From Gemmatimonadales bacterium (lineage in GTDB: Bacteria > Gemmatimonadota > Gemmatimonadetes > Longimicrobiales > Gaopeijiaceae): 64,000 bases of DNA. A program made the position numbers and the translations under genes. Shown here piece after piece: positions 26,245 through 35,393 of this stretch. The stretch lies in assembly GCA_020344755.1 (NCBI GenBank), contig CP070829.1, positions 171,095-235,094 of the forward strand. Reading direction: 5' to 3'. The notes beneath the pieces are model-generated. The model worked only from the letters and a program-made list of their open reading frames with translations. It had not been told where the DNA came from and ran no database searches. The stretch's first letter is position 1. Each line of letters starts with the position of its first letter.

Positions 26245-27510
26245 TTGAGGGATTTCTACGTCGGGTCGGAGGTCGGCAGGCTGCGGACGGTGCTCGTCCA
26301 TCGACCGGACCTGGAGCTCCGGAGGCTGACCCCGGACAACCATCACGAGCTCCTCTTCGACGACGTCCTGTGGGTCCGGAAGGCCCGCCAGGAACACGAC
26401 GCCTTCGTGGACGTCATGCGGGACGCAGGGGTGGAGGTCCTGTACCTGCAGGAGCTCCTCGCCCAGACGCTGGACGTTCCCGAGGCCCGCAAGCTCGCAG
26501 TCGAGCTGGCCTTCACCTCCCAGTCCCTTGGTCCCGGAGCCCTGGACGAGGTGCGTGCGATGGCCATGGAGGCGCCCTCTTCCCGCCTGTCGAGCTACCT
26601 GGTGGCGGGCGTGACGACGAGCGAGCTGGAGGAAGCCGGGCTGGACGTGGAGGCCATGGCCCGACACTCCCTCCTGGCCGCCACCATCTGGTCCGAGGAC
26701 TTCATTCTTCCTCCCCTCCCCAACAGCGTCTTCACCCGGGATTCGTCGTCGTGGGTCTACGACGGGGTGATCCTGAACAGCATGGCCTCCGAAGCCCGGC
26801 ACCTGGAGACGGTGAACGTGGCCCTGGTCTACCGCTTCCACCCCCGCTTCCGGGCGGGGGGCTTCCAGCGGCTCCACCCCACCTCCGACCCCCTGACCCG
26901 GTTGGAGGCCCAGGACTTCGGGCGTGCCACCCTGGAGGGAGGTGACATCCTTCCCATCGGCCACCGTGCCGTGCTGGTGGGGTGGAGCGAGCGCACCTCG
27001 GGGCGGGCCATCGAGCTCCTGGCCCAGACACTCTTCGAGGCGGGTTCCGTGGACCGGGTGATCGCCTGCCGGATGACCCGGGACCGGCGGCACATGCACC
27101 TGGACACCGTTTGCACCTTCCTGGACCGGGACGCGGTCACCATCTACCCGCGGGTGGTGAACGAAATCCAGCCCTACAGCCTCCGCCCCGGCGACCGGGA
27201 GGGGACGGTGGATGTGACTCGGGAGCAGTCCTTCCTCCACGCGGTGGCGGATGCCCTGGGCGTCACGTCGCTGCGGATCATCTCCACGGGTGGGGACCGG
27301 TTCCAGGCGGCGCGGGAGCAGTGGGACGACGCCAACAACGTGCTGGCCCTGGAGCCCGGCGTGGTGATCTCGTACAGCAAGAACGAGTACACCAACGACC
27401 AGATCCGGAAAGCGGGGATCCAGGTCATCGAGATCGATGGGTCGGAGCTGGGGCGCGGGCGGGGCGGCGGGCACTGCATGTCGTGCCCCGTCCTCCGGGA
27501 CGAGATCTGA
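26245..27510 (+). CDS. arcA: arginine deiminase
   Basis: A 421-residue guanidino-modifying enzyme that hydrolyses arginine to citrulline and ammonia, the first step of the ADI pathway. Motifs include VGRLRTVLVHRP at the N-terminus, LPNSVFTRDSSSWVYDG, LEGGDILPIG, the catalytic His region RRHMHLDTVCTFLD, and GGGHCMSCPVLRDEI at the very end, where Cys411 is the nucleophile. The length is typical for the family. The start is TTG at 26245, supported by GGAAGG 5 nt upstream; no ATG or GTG gives a better N-terminus. No ornithine carbamoyltransferase or carbamate kinase gene lies in the window, so it may serve nitrogen supply or acid resistance rather than ATP synthesis. Confidence 0.93.
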   Translation: MRDFYVGSEVGRLRTVLVHRPDLELRRLTPDNHHELLFDDVLWVRKARQEHDAFVDVMRDAGVEVLYLQELLAQTLDVPEARKLAVELAFTSQSLGPGALDEVRAMAMEAPSSRLSSYLVAGVTTSELEEAGLDVEAMARHSLLAATIWSEDFILPPLPNSVFTRDSSSWVYDGVILNSMASEARHLETVNVALVYRFHPRFRAGGFQRLHPTSDPLTRLEAQDFGRATLEGGDILPIGHRAVLVGWSERTSGRAIELLAQTLFEAGSVDRVIACRMTRDRRHMHLDTVCTFLDRDAVTIYPRVVNEIQPYSLRPGDREGTVDVTREQSFLHAVADALGVTSLRIISTGGDRFQAAREQWDDANNVLALEPGVVISYSKNEYTNDQIRKAGIQVIEIDGSELGRGRGGGHCMSCPVLRDEI

Positions 27511-27626
27511 CCGCCGGCCCCCTCCCGAGGGTGGCGTCTGCCGCCGGGTCCGACATGGCCCGGCCCGTACCCTGAGGCTCCGGCTGGTGCGACGGCAGGC
27601 CGCCCGTTAGATCAACCCATCGCCCC

Positions 27627-27632
27627 TATCCT
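27627..27632 (+). promoter_or_regulatory. possible -10 element of the molybdopterin oxidoreductase gene
   Basis: TATCCT, 10 nt before the ATG at 27643, with no Shine-Dalgarno sequence between. The spacing is slightly longer than in the other leaderless candidates. Confidence 0.3.
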
Positions 27633-27642
27633 CGCCCCTGCG

Positions 27643-29739
27643 ATGCCCGTCTACACCACGGCCTGTCCACGGAACTGCTACAGCACCTGCACGCTCCGGG
27701 TGGAGGTCCAGGACGGGCGGGTCCGGCGCATCGAGGGCCACCGCGGGAATCGGGCCACGCCCGAGGGACCGTGCCTGAAAGGGCTGAGCTACGCGGAGCG
27801 CGTCCACTCGCCGGAGCGGATCCTCCACCCCCTGCGCCGCACCGCCGGCGGGAGCTTCGCCCGGGTCGGTTGGGACGAGGCGCTGGACGAGCTGACGCAA
27901 CGGCTCCAGGAGGTCCGCACGCGCCACGGACCTCGCTCGGTCCTCTACTACTCGGCCAGCGGCACGAAGGGACTCATGAACCGCGTGGGCGCCGACTTCT
28001 GGCGGCTGTTCGGGGGATACACCACCACCTACGGTGACCTGTGCTGGCCTGCGGGGTTGGAGGCCACCCGCCTCACCCTGGGTGCGAACAAGCACAACGC
28101 GCCGTGGGACCTGGAGAATGCGGGGCTCATCGTCTTCTGGGGGAAGAACGCCGCGGAGACCAACATCCACCAGGGCGTCTTCGCGGACCGGGCGATGCGC
28201 CGAGGGGCGAAGGTGGTGGTGGTGGATCCCCGTCGAACCCAGACCGCGGAGGGGGCGCACCTCCTCCTTCAGCCCCGGCCAGGAAGCGACGGGGCCCTGG
28301 CACTGGCGGTGGCCCGGCTCCTGGTGGAGCGGGGGGCCGTGGACCGACCCTTCGTCGAGCGCCACGTGAAGGGGTATGCCGAGTACGAGGCGAGCCTCGC
28401 CCCCTACACTCCAGCGTGGGCTGCGGAAACCTGCGGGATTCCGGAGCACCAGGTCCGGGAGCTCGCGGAGCTCGTGGCCACCTCCGGGCCGGTGAGCATC
28501 AACGCCGGCTACGGGATGCAGCGCTATGCCAACAGCGGCCAGACCATACGCGCCATCCTTACCCTCCTGGTCCTGACCGGGAACATCGGCAAGCCTGGCG
28601 CCGGGTGGATCTTCGCGGATCTGCAGTCCCACCTCTTCGACGACGTCAAAGACCCCCTGGCCTTCTTCCCGCCGGAGAGGGACGACGGCGTGGCCCGGGT
28701 GTCCATCTCCACGGCGCGGCTGGGGGAGGGGATCCTGGCCCAGCGGGATCCACCGGTGCGGTTCCTCTGGGTGGAGCGGGGCAATCCCGTGACGCAGAAC
28801 CCGGATACCCACCGGGTCCTCGAGGCGATCCGGTCCCTGGACTTCCGGGTGGTGGTGGAGCAGTTCCTGACCGATACCGCCGCGGAGGCGGACCTGGTGC
28901 TTCCCGCCAAGACACTCTTCGAGCAGACCGACGTCATCGGGGCCTACTGGCACCCCTACGTCCAACTGAAGCAGAAGATCCTGGAACCGCCGGGGGAGGT
29001 CCGGCCCGAGAGCGAGATCTACTGGGCGCTGGCGGAACGGCTGGGGATTCCACTGTCGGACCGGGAGGGGGTGCTTCCGGCCCCCGGAGACGCGGAGGTG
29101 AGCGCCTACCTCGAGCGCTACCTGGCGCCCTTTCCCGAGCTGACGCTGGAGCGGCTCGCCCAAGGCCCGGTGATTGCGCCGGGCCACCAGGAGGTCGCCT
29201 TCAGCGACTTCGTCTTCCCCACACCGTCCGGGAAGATCGAGCTCCGGAGCGAGGAGGCGGTGGAAAGATGGGGGGTCGACCCGCTCCCCGGCTGGGCTCC
29301 GCCGGCGGATCGAGAGGCATTGGGGCTCCCCGTGCGGGACGACGGCGAGCGGGGGGCTCCGGACCCGGCCCGACGTGACGTGGAGTGGCTCCACTTCCTG
29401 ACCCCCAACACCAAGAACCGCATCCACTCCCAGTTCAACAACCTGGCCACGATCCGGGCACTCAGCCCCGGGCCCTTCCTCCAGATGCATCCGAAAGACG
29501 CAGCGGCACGTGGAATCGTCCCGGGTGATCGGGTGCGGATCTGGAACGACCGGGGCGAGCTGGAGGCCCCGGTTCGCCTCGACCGGGGAATTCGCCCCGG
29601 GTGTGTGGCCATGACCAACGGGTGGTGGATCACCGAAGGAGGTACGGTGAACGTCCTTTCCCCCGCCGCGGAGACGGACATGGGGTACGGCGCCGCCTTC
29701 CACGAGACCCGGGTCCGAGTCGGTCTCGCTCCGAGATAG
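27643..29739 (+). CDS. molybdopterin (bis-MGD) oxidoreductase, DMSO reductase family catalytic subunit
   Basis: A 698-residue enzyme. The N-terminal [4Fe-4S] site has Cys8, Cys12, Cys16 and Cys44 (ACPRNCYSTC and EGPCLKG). Cofactor-binding parts include SVLYYSASGTKG, FWGKNAAETNIHQG, VVVVDPRRTQTA and the C-terminal domain LTPNTKNRIHSQFNN with GDRVRIWNDRGE. Cys134 in YGDLCWPAG is at the position of the Mo ligand, suggesting a thiolate-ligated Mo as in polysulfide/thiosulfate reductase or formate dehydrogenase-like groups. No twin-arginine signal is present, so the active site is probably cytoplasmic. The electron-transfer partner is likely the FeS/membrane fusion at 31494, two genes on. The substrate is not identifiable. 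Confidence 0.9.
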   Translation: MPVYTTACPRNCYSTCTLRVEVQDGRVRRIEGHRGNRATPEGPCLKGLSYAERVHSPERILHPLRRTAGGSFARVGWDEALDELTQRLQEVRTRHGPRSVLYYSASGTKGLMNRVGADFWRLFGGYTTTYGDLCWPAGLEATRLTLGANKHNAPWDLENAGLIVFWGKNAAETNIHQGVFADRAMRRGAKVVVVDPRRTQTAEGAHLLLQPRPGSDGALALAVARLLVERGAVDRPFVERHVKGYAEYEASLAPYTPAWAAETCGIPEHQVRELAELVATSGPVSINAGYGMQRYANSGQTIRAILTLLVLTGNIGKPGAGWIFADLQSHLFDDVKDPLAFFPPERDDGVARVSISTARLGEGILAQRDPPVRFLWVERGNPVTQNPDTHRVLEAIRSLDFRVVVEQFLTDTAAEADLVLPAKTLFEQTDVIGAYWHPYVQLKQKILEPPGEVRPESEIYWALAERLGIPLSDREGVLPAPGDAEVSAYLERYLAPFPELTLERLAQGPVIAPGHQEVAFSDFVFPTPSGKIELRSEEAVERWGVDPLPGWAPPADREALGLPVRDDGERGAPDPARRDVEWLHFLTPNTKNRIHSQFNNLATIRALSPGPFLQMHPKDAAARGIVPGDRVRIWNDRGELEAPVRLDRGIRPGCVAMTNGWWITEGGTVNVLSPAAETDMGYGAAFHETRVRVGLAPR

Positions 29740-29790
29740 CGACCCGCGGGGGGAGGTCCAGGGGACCCGTACGCTCGTGTCCCGGCCGCT

Positions 29791-31323
29791 TCAGCCCCAG
29801 ACGACCCCGAGTCGCTCCCAGAGCTGGAGGAAGGGCTCCCGTGGCTTGCGGCAGATGTGGACGCGGACTTCCTGCTCCTCTGGCACACCCATGGGGTTCA
29901 GGACGGCGCCGGCGTCCTCGACTTCCTCGAAGATCTCCAGGAGCTCGACCACGGAGCCACCCAGGATGAGGACCACCGCCGGATCCGACATCCCCGGGCC
30001 CCAGGCGTAGAAGTCGCCGTGGCGCGATGCCGGGTACGGTAGCCCGAGCTCCTCGTGGTAGACCGCCAGCGCGCCGGCTCGCCCATAGTTGCCGCCGACG
30101 ATGACGGTCCGGGACCGCTCTTCCTGGGGCAGCCCGTGGAAGACCCGGGCCACCGCCTGAGCCTGCTCCCTCCAGCCCAGCATGTCGGCGTAGTCCTGCG
30201 GAAGGGGGAGGACCTGACCGAAATTCGTGGTCACGGCCCGGGTGATCCCCACGGCGGCGCTGTAGCGGGCCATCGAGGGCGGCGGGAGCAGAGGAATCCC
30301 CATGGGGAGGACCACCAGTCCGGCGGCCACCACGGCGGCCAGGACACCCCTTCTCGGCCAGGGGCGTGAAGAGAGGAGGCCTCCCGCCCACACCGCACCA
30401 CCCACGTACAAGGCCGGGTGCATCGGCCCCAGGTAGTAGCCCTTCCCACCCGTTGCCAGGAAGAGGATCGCGGCTGCGACGGCGGCGATCCCGAGGGGCC
30501 GGAAGGGGCGAAGGCGCCGCGTCGTGAAGAACCCCACCAACCCCAGGAGGAGGAACGGGGCTGCGCCGAACGCGGAGAGCATCTGGTCCGACAGGAAGGC
30601 CGACGGCGTGACCCGGGCCAGTTGGGTTTCCCGGAGGATCCGTGCCTGCTCGAGGAACGGCCAATCCCAGGCCACCTGCCCCAGAACGGAGGGGAGGGCC
30701 ACCAGCGCCCCGGTTGCCACCGCCAGCCAGGGCCACCGGGTACGGAGGTCACGGCGGAGGGGCGAGAGGAGGGCCCCCGTCGCCACGGCGATGCCGAAGA
30801 TGGCGGCGCTGAACTTGGTGAGTCCGCCGAGGCCCGCCGCGAGTCCGAAGACGAGCCACCATTTGCGGTCTCCCCCCGCCAGGAGGGAGACGAAGGCAAG
30901 TGTGGCCACGGTCCACCACAGCTGCTCGAAGACCACGGGCTGGAAGAGGGCTCCCGCCCGCATGAACAGGGGCGAGACGAGGAACGCGGAGGCTGCCAGG
31001 ACTTGCGCCTCCCGTCCGCCGCCCATCCGTCGCGCCGTGGTGGCCGCGATCACGATGATGGCGGAGAGCGCCAGCGCCGACACCAGGCGTGTGCCCCAGA
31101 GGGTGGGGCCGGGGAGGAGCTGGGCCACCTTCCCCAGCAGCGCGATGAGGGGCGGGAACTGCATGCGCAGCGGCTCCAGGTGGTCCGCCATGGCGAGGTA
31201 GAGCAGTTCGTCCCTGTGGAAGCCGTACCCTGGCCGGGGCAGGAGGTGGAGCGCCAGGGAGAGTCCGGAAAGCACCCAGACGGTCCGGGGCAGGGACGGG
31301 CGGGTGGGCGCGGGTGCATCCAT
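29791..31323 (-). CDS. ArnT/PMT-like glycosyltransferase family 39 membrane protein
   Basis: A 510-residue multi-pass membrane protein. The N-terminal helix is followed by the family hallmark GYGFHRDELLYLAMADHLEP, in which the Asp-Glu of the first periplasmic loop binds metal and sugar-lipid. About ten hydrophobic helices follow (LVSALALSAIIVIAATTA, FGLAAGLGGLTKFSAAIFG and others), then a soluble C-terminal domain (RSRTVIVGGNYGRAGAL, VVLILGGS). Such enzymes transfer sugars from polyprenyl phosphate to lipids or proteins. It lies on the opposite strand between two oxidoreductase genes. An ATG 12 nt upstream has its SD touching it; the ATG at 31323 is preferred because TTGACA-17-GATGGT ends 7 nt before it. 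Confidence 0.85.
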   Translation of the reverse strand: MDAPAPTRPSLPRTVWVLSGLSLALHLLPRPGYGFHRDELLYLAMADHLEPLRMQFPPLIALLGKVAQLLPGPTLWGTRLVSALALSAIIVIAATTARRMGGGREAQVLAASAFLVSPLFMRAGALFQPVVFEQLWWTVATLAFVSLLAGGDRKWWLVFGLAAGLGGLTKFSAAIFGIAVATGALLSPLRRDLRTRWPWLAVATGALVALPSVLGQVAWDWPFLEQARILRETQLARVTPSAFLSDQMLSAFGAAPFLLLGLVGFFTTRRLRPFRPLGIAAVAAAILFLATGGKGYYLGPMHPALYVGGAVWAGGLLSSRPWPRRGVLAAVVAAGLVVLPMGIPLLPPPSMARYSAAVGITRAVTTNFGQVLPLPQDYADMLGWREQAQAVARVFHGLPQEERSRTVIVGGNYGRAGALAVYHEELGLPYPASRHGDFYAWGPGMSDPAVVLILGGSVVELLEIFEEVEDAGAVLNPMGVPEEQEVRVHICRKPREPFLQLWERLGVVWG

Positions 31324-31330
31324 GCCGGGC

Positions 31331-31359
31331 ACCATCTCCCGTGACAGGAGGGGTGTCAA
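31331..31359 (-). promoter_or_regulatory. putative promoter of the glycosyltransferase gene, leaderless arrangement
   Basis: On the minus strand, a perfect -35 TTGACA (31359-31354) is followed after 17 nt by GATGGT (31336-31331), which ends 7 nt before the ATG at 31323. The -10 is weak, but spacing and -35 are ideal. Confidence 0.35.
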
Positions 31360-31481
31360 GCCAAACTGGAGCCCACCGCCGCCGGGGCCGGCCTCCCCCG
31401 GCCTGGCGGTGCGTCCGTTCCCCTTCCCGCGCTCGGGCCCGTGGGAGCGCGCCACCCTGTCCGACGTCGCCGTGCATGCCG

Positions 31482-31487
31482 TAGCTT
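31482..31487 (+). promoter_or_regulatory. putative -10 element, leaderless start of the FeS/membrane subunit gene
   Basis: TAGCTT, separated from the ATG at 31494 by cggccc (6 nt). The same six-nucleotide spacer sequence is found before the start at 46785. Confidence 0.4.
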
Positions 31488-31493
31488 CGGCCC

Positions 31494-32942
31494 ATGCCCC
31501 GGAACGGTTTCCAGCTGGACCTGAACCTCTGCACTGGGTGCGCCGCGTGCGTGGTGGCGTGCGCCATCGAGAACGAGCTGCCCTGGGGGACCTCGTGGCG
31601 TTGGGTGGACACCTTCAATGCGGAGCGCCTTCCCGGCATTCCGGTCCATCACCTCTCTCTGGCCTGCAACCACTGTGCGGATGCCCCCTGTGCCCGCGCG
31701 TGTCCCGCCGCGGCGTACTCCAGGGACCCCGCCACGGGGGCGGTGCTCCTGGACGGGGAGAAGTGCATCGGGTGCCGATACTGCACCTGGGCCTGCCCCT
31801 ACGACGCACCCCGGTTCGATGCCGCCGAGGGTGTGGTGAGCAAGTGCACCTTCTGCAACCACCGGCAGCGTGAGGGAAAGTCGCCGGCGTGCGTGGGCCA
31901 GTGCCCCACGGGGGCGCTCCGCTTCGGACCGGTGGACGAGCTGGAGGGCCGGCCGCAGGTACCGGGCTTTCCCCGGGCCCCGGCGGACCCGGCCATCCGC
32001 TTTCTTCCCCTCCGGCCCGGTACCTGGGTGCCGTCCGTAGATCTACCCGCGGAGCGTGGCGAGGCGGGCGAAGAACTCCACCCCTGGCGGTACGAGGCCC
32101 AGCCGATCCCACAGCCGGCTCCGGAAGCGAAGCTCTCCTTCGCCCGGGAGTGGCCCCTCTGGTTCTTCACCCTCACGGTGAGCGTGCTGGTGGGGCTCAT
32201 GGCCAGCCCCGGAGGCAGGGCCACGCTGGGGTGGCCGGTCTTCGCGGCGGCCGCAGGGCTGGCCGTCACCGCCAGCACCCTGCACCTGGGCCGGCCGGAG
32301 CGGGCCTGGCGGGCCATGCTCGGGTGGCGAACGTCCTGGCTCAGTCGGGAGATTCTCCTCTTCGGCGCCTTCGCCGCCAGCGGAACCGCGCTCCTGGCCG
32401 GCGCCTTCGGGGATCTCCGCGTGGCCGGCGTCCCCGTGTGGGAGACGGGGGTGGCGCTCCTGGGCTTCGCCACCCTCTTCGCCATGGACCGGGTGTACGG
32501 GGTCGTCCACTCCCGGGAGGTGGGCTTCCACAGCGCCCGGACCCTCACCACCGGGTTGCTGGTGGCCACCCTCGTGGCGGCGCCTGCCCCGGTCTGGATG
32601 ACGGTGGTGGGATACAAGCTCCTCCTGTACGGAGCCCGCAAGCACCGCCTGGCCGCGAGAGGGCGCCCGTGGGGTCCCCGGGTGTCCGGGATCCGCGTGG
32701 CGAGCAGTCTATCGGGGGCGGCGCTGCTGGCCGGCGGAATCCCGGCTTCCGCCATCCTGCTGGGCCCCGGGGGCGGCCTTTCCCTGGTGGGAACCGCTCC
32801 GGTGACGGCGGTGGCTGGACTGGTTCTCCTGGCCCTGGGCGAGGCGCTGGACCGGGGGGAGTTCTACCAGGAATTGACCGTTCCCACGCCGGCCCGCCAG
32901 GTGCAGGAGGACCTGGCGTCCGTGGTGGCGGCGTTGACCTGA
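31494..32942 (+). CDS. fused DmsB-like ferredoxin and DmsC-like membrane anchor subunit
   Basis: A 482-residue fusion. Residues 1 to about 160 are a four-cluster DmsB/NrfC-type ferredoxin, starting with Cys13, Cys16, Cys19 and Cys23 (CTGCAACVVAC) and continuing with CNHCADAPCARACP, CIGCRYCTWACPYDAP and CTFCN...CVGQCPTGAL. After a Pro-rich linker, residues from about 215 form a DmsC-type anchor with some eight membrane helices, beginning WPLWFFTLTVSVLVGLMAS and including the conserved STLHLGRPERAWRAMLGWRTSWLSREI. It would carry electrons between quinone and the molybdoenzyme at 27643. In known systems B and C are separate chains. There is no Shine-Dalgarno sequence before the ATG. Confidence 0.92.
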   Translation: MPRNGFQLDLNLCTGCAACVVACAIENELPWGTSWRWVDTFNAERLPGIPVHHLSLACNHCADAPCARACPAAAYSRDPATGAVLLDGEKCIGCRYCTWACPYDAPRFDAAEGVVSKCTFCNHRQREGKSPACVGQCPTGALRFGPVDELEGRPQVPGFPRAPADPAIRFLPLRPGTWVPSVDLPAERGEAGEELHPWRYEAQPIPQPAPEAKLSFAREWPLWFFTLTVSVLVGLMASPGGRATLGWPVFAAAAGLAVTASTLHLGRPERAWRAMLGWRTSWLSREILLFGAFAASGTALLAGAFGDLRVAGVPVWETGVALLGFATLFAMDRVYGVVHSREVGFHSARTLTTGLLVATLVAAPAPVWMTVVGYKLLLYGARKHRLAARGRPWGPRVSGIRVASSLSGAALLAGGIPASAILLGPGGGLSLVGTAPVTAVAGLVLLALGEALDRGEFYQELTVPTPARQVQEDLASVVAALT

Positions 32943-33100
32943 GAGTCCGCGAATCGGTCGAAGCGGCGACCCGGGTCCGGCCCCACTGCTCACTTCTCGC
33001 CGGATGGCGGGGTCTGCGGTGCGCGGACGGAAGGCTGCCTGTAGATTGCGCCGCCCACGTCCCGGCACCGTCCCATTCCTCCGAAACGGAGATCGACCCC

Positions 33101-34624
33101 ATGGCTCCTGGGCCCGCCCCCGCCCCCTCGTCCACGCTTCTTCCATCCCGGGTCCGCAACTCGCGTGCGAGTGTGACCCTGGCAGCCCTCCTGGCCGTTG
33201 CCGGCGGGGTCACGGTGGCTCCGGCCCAGGCCCAATCCACCCGCGATGCCGTGCTTCGCCACGTGGAGCATTACGCCGGTGACTACGGGGCCATGGCCCA
33301 GGAGATCTGGGACCTGGCGGAGGTGGGATACCAGGAGCACGAGAGCTCGCAGATCCTTCAGGAGCGACTTCGGGCGGCGGGGTTCCGGGTCGAGGCCGGG
33401 GTGGCCGGAATCCCCACCGCCTTCGTGGCGGAGTGGGGGAGCGGCGGGCCCATCCTGGGGATCATGGCGGAGTTCGACGCCCTCCCGGGCATCACCCAGG
33501 ACCGGACTCCGGAGCGGAATCCCATCGAGGGAAAGCCGGCGGGGCACGCTTGCGGGCACCACCTCTTCGGCACGGGGTCGGTGGCTGCGGGCCTGGCGGC
33601 CAAGGAATGGCTGGAGTCCACCGGGGCCCCGGGCACCATCCGGGTCTACGGGACCCCGGCGGAGGAGGGGGGCGCCGGGAAGGTCTACATGGTCCGGGCT
33701 GGGCTCATGGATGACGTGGAGGTCATGGTGCACTGGCATCCCAGCTCATCGAATACGGCCAACGCCGCGACCTCGCTGGCCAACAAGTCGGCGAAATTCC
33801 GGTTCACCGGCGTCTCGGCGCACGCGGCAGGGGCTCCCGACCGGGGCCGCAGCGCCCTGGATGGGGTGGAGGCCATGAACCACATGGTGAACCTCATGCG
33901 GGAGCACGTCCCGTCCTCTACCCGGATCCACTACGTCATCACCTACGGGGGCGCGGCGCCCAACGTCATCCCCGACTTCGCCGAGGTCTTCTACTACGTC
34001 CGGCACCCCGATCCGAAGGAGGTGCAGCGGATCTTCGACTGGGTGGCCGACGCGGCGGAGGGCGCAGCCCTGGGGACCGGAACCCAGGTGGAATACGAAG
34101 TCATCCACGGGATCTACAACGTCCTCATGAACGTGACGCTCCAGGAGGTCATGCACGCGAACCTCCAGCAGGTCGGGGGCGTGGAATACACGCCGGAGGA
34201 GCGGCGTTTCGCGGAGATGATCCGAAGCACCCTGGGTGAGGACGCGCCCCCGGTGGACCAGGCGGCGGAGGTCCTGCCCTTCGAGATCGACCCCTCCGCT
34301 GCGGGGCGGGGCTCCACGGATGTGGCCGACGTCAGTTGGGCCGTTCCCACGGTGGGGCTGCGGGCCGCCACCTGGGTGCCGGGGACCTCGTCCCATTCCT
34401 GGCAGGCGGTGGCCGCGGGGGGCACCACCATCGGTGAGAAGGGGATGGTGGTGGCGGCCAAGACCATGGCCCTCACCCTGGTGGACCTCTTCCAGGACGA
34501 GGACCTCCGGGTCCGGGCCCGGGCCGAGTGGGAAGAGCGGCGGGGTCCCGACTTCGTCTACGAGCCCCTCCTGGGAGACCGGGACCCGCCCCTGGACTAC
34601 CGGGTGCGGCCCGGGGGTTCGTGA
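33101..34624 (+). CDS. secreted M20-family amidohydrolase (AbgB-like)
   Basis: A 507-residue M20/M40-type metallohydrolase with a signal peptide (TLAALLAVAGGVTVAPAQAQ). Metal-binding motifs are GIMAEFDALPG, PAGHACGHHLFG, YGTPAEEGGAGKV and the later MVHWHPSSSNT, with SSHSWQAVAAG closing the site. The dimerisation insert holds VSAHAAGAPDRGRSALDGVEAMN. The combination matches AbgB-type aminobenzoyl-glutamate or N-acyl amino acid hydrolases. With a signal peptide it probably works in the periplasm on imported conjugates or peptides. GGAG lies about 11 nt before the ATG. Its stop overlaps the GTG of the next gene. Confidence 0.9.
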   Translation: MAPGPAPAPSSTLLPSRVRNSRASVTLAALLAVAGGVTVAPAQAQSTRDAVLRHVEHYAGDYGAMAQEIWDLAEVGYQEHESSQILQERLRAAGFRVEAGVAGIPTAFVAEWGSGGPILGIMAEFDALPGITQDRTPERNPIEGKPAGHACGHHLFGTGSVAAGLAAKEWLESTGAPGTIRVYGTPAEEGGAGKVYMVRAGLMDDVEVMVHWHPSSSNTANAATSLANKSAKFRFTGVSAHAAGAPDRGRSALDGVEAMNHMVNLMREHVPSSTRIHYVITYGGAAPNVIPDFAEVFYYVRHPDPKEVQRIFDWVADAAEGAALGTGTQVEYEVIHGIYNVLMNVTLQEVMHANLQQVGGVEYTPEERRFAEMIRSTLGEDAPPVDQAAEVLPFEIDPSAAGRGSTDVADVSWAVPTVGLRAATWVPGTSSHSWQAVAAGGTTIGEKGMVVAAKTMALTLVDLFQDEDLRVRARAEWEERRGPDFVYEPLLGDRDPPLDYRVRPGGS

Positions 34625-35334
34625 CCGGGTCCCCGAAGAAGGAAACGCGCCCTCCGGACGCACCGCGCGCCATCCTGGCGGGTGCCACCGGGCTCGTGGG
34701 GCGATACCTGCTCCGCGAGCTCCTCACGCGCACGCGGGGCGATGGCGACCCGGCCTATAGAGAGGTGGTGGTCCTGACCCGGCGGCCGCTTCCGGACGCT
34801 CTCCCGGCCGGGCTGGATGGGGACCGGGTCCAGGAGGTGGAGGCGGACTTCACCCGGCTCGGCGAGCTGGGTGAGGCCGTGGTCGCGGACCATGTCTTCT
34901 GCGCCCTGGGCACCACGATTCGAAAGGCTGGAAGCCGGGAGCGGTTCCGGGCGGTGGACCACGGACTCCCCATGGCGCTGGCCCGGGCGACCCGGGCGGC
35001 GGGGGCCCGTCATTTCGGCCTGGTGAGCTCCATGGGAGCCCGCTCCGACGCCGGGACCTTCTACCTGCGGGTGAAGGGTGAGCTGGAAGAGGAACTCCGG
35101 GGGGTGGGGTTCCCGTCCGTCGGCATCGTGCGTCCGTCGGTGATCGGCGGGCCCAGGGGAGAGTTCCGCCCGGCGGAGGCGGTGGGCCGGGTGCTCCTGA
35201 GCCTGGTTCCGGGTCGGCTGCGCACCGTGCACGCCGCCGACATCGCGGCGGCCATGGTGACGCTGGCGCTGGAGGAGGCTCCAGGCGTCCAGGTGCTGGA
35301 GTCGGAGGAGATCCGGAGGCTGGCGAAGGGCTAG
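34621..35334 (+). CDS. TIP30/HTATIP2-like NAD(P)-binding Rossmann protein
   Basis: A 237-residue atypical short-chain dehydrogenase. The nucleotide-binding motif is AILAGATGLVGRYLLREL near residue 20. DHVFCALGTTIRKAGSRERF, HFGLVSSMGARSDAGTFYLRVKGELEEEL (Ser and YxxxK-like YLRVK) and GIVRPSVIGGPRGEFR match the oxidoreductase HTATIP2/TIP30 group. The substrate is unknown. The GTG start lies in the stop of the M20 gene (GTGA), so translation is coupled. No signal peptide, hence cytoplasmic, unlike its upstream partner. Confidence 0.88.
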   Translation: MTGSPKKETRPPDAPRAILAGATGLVGRYLLRELLTRTRGDGDPAYREVVVLTRRPLPDALPAGLDGDRVQEVEADFTRLGELGEAVVADHVFCALGTTIRKAGSRERFRAVDHGLPMALARATRAAGARHFGLVSSMGARSDAGTFYLRVKGELEEELRGVGFPSVGIVRPSVIGGPRGEFRPAEAVGRVLLSLVPGRLRTVHAADIAAAMVTLALEEAPGVQVLESEEIRRLAKG

Positions 35335-35393
35335 TCGCACGGCCCTCTCGTCGGTGCTTGCCCCGCGGCGGGGTCGGGCGGCAGGTTCGGGCC

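Noticed and set aside
31889..33100. Upstream extension of the M20 hydrolase frame
   Set aside because: The extension overlaps the DmsB/C-like gene in another frame. The ATG at 33101 precedes a proper signal peptide.
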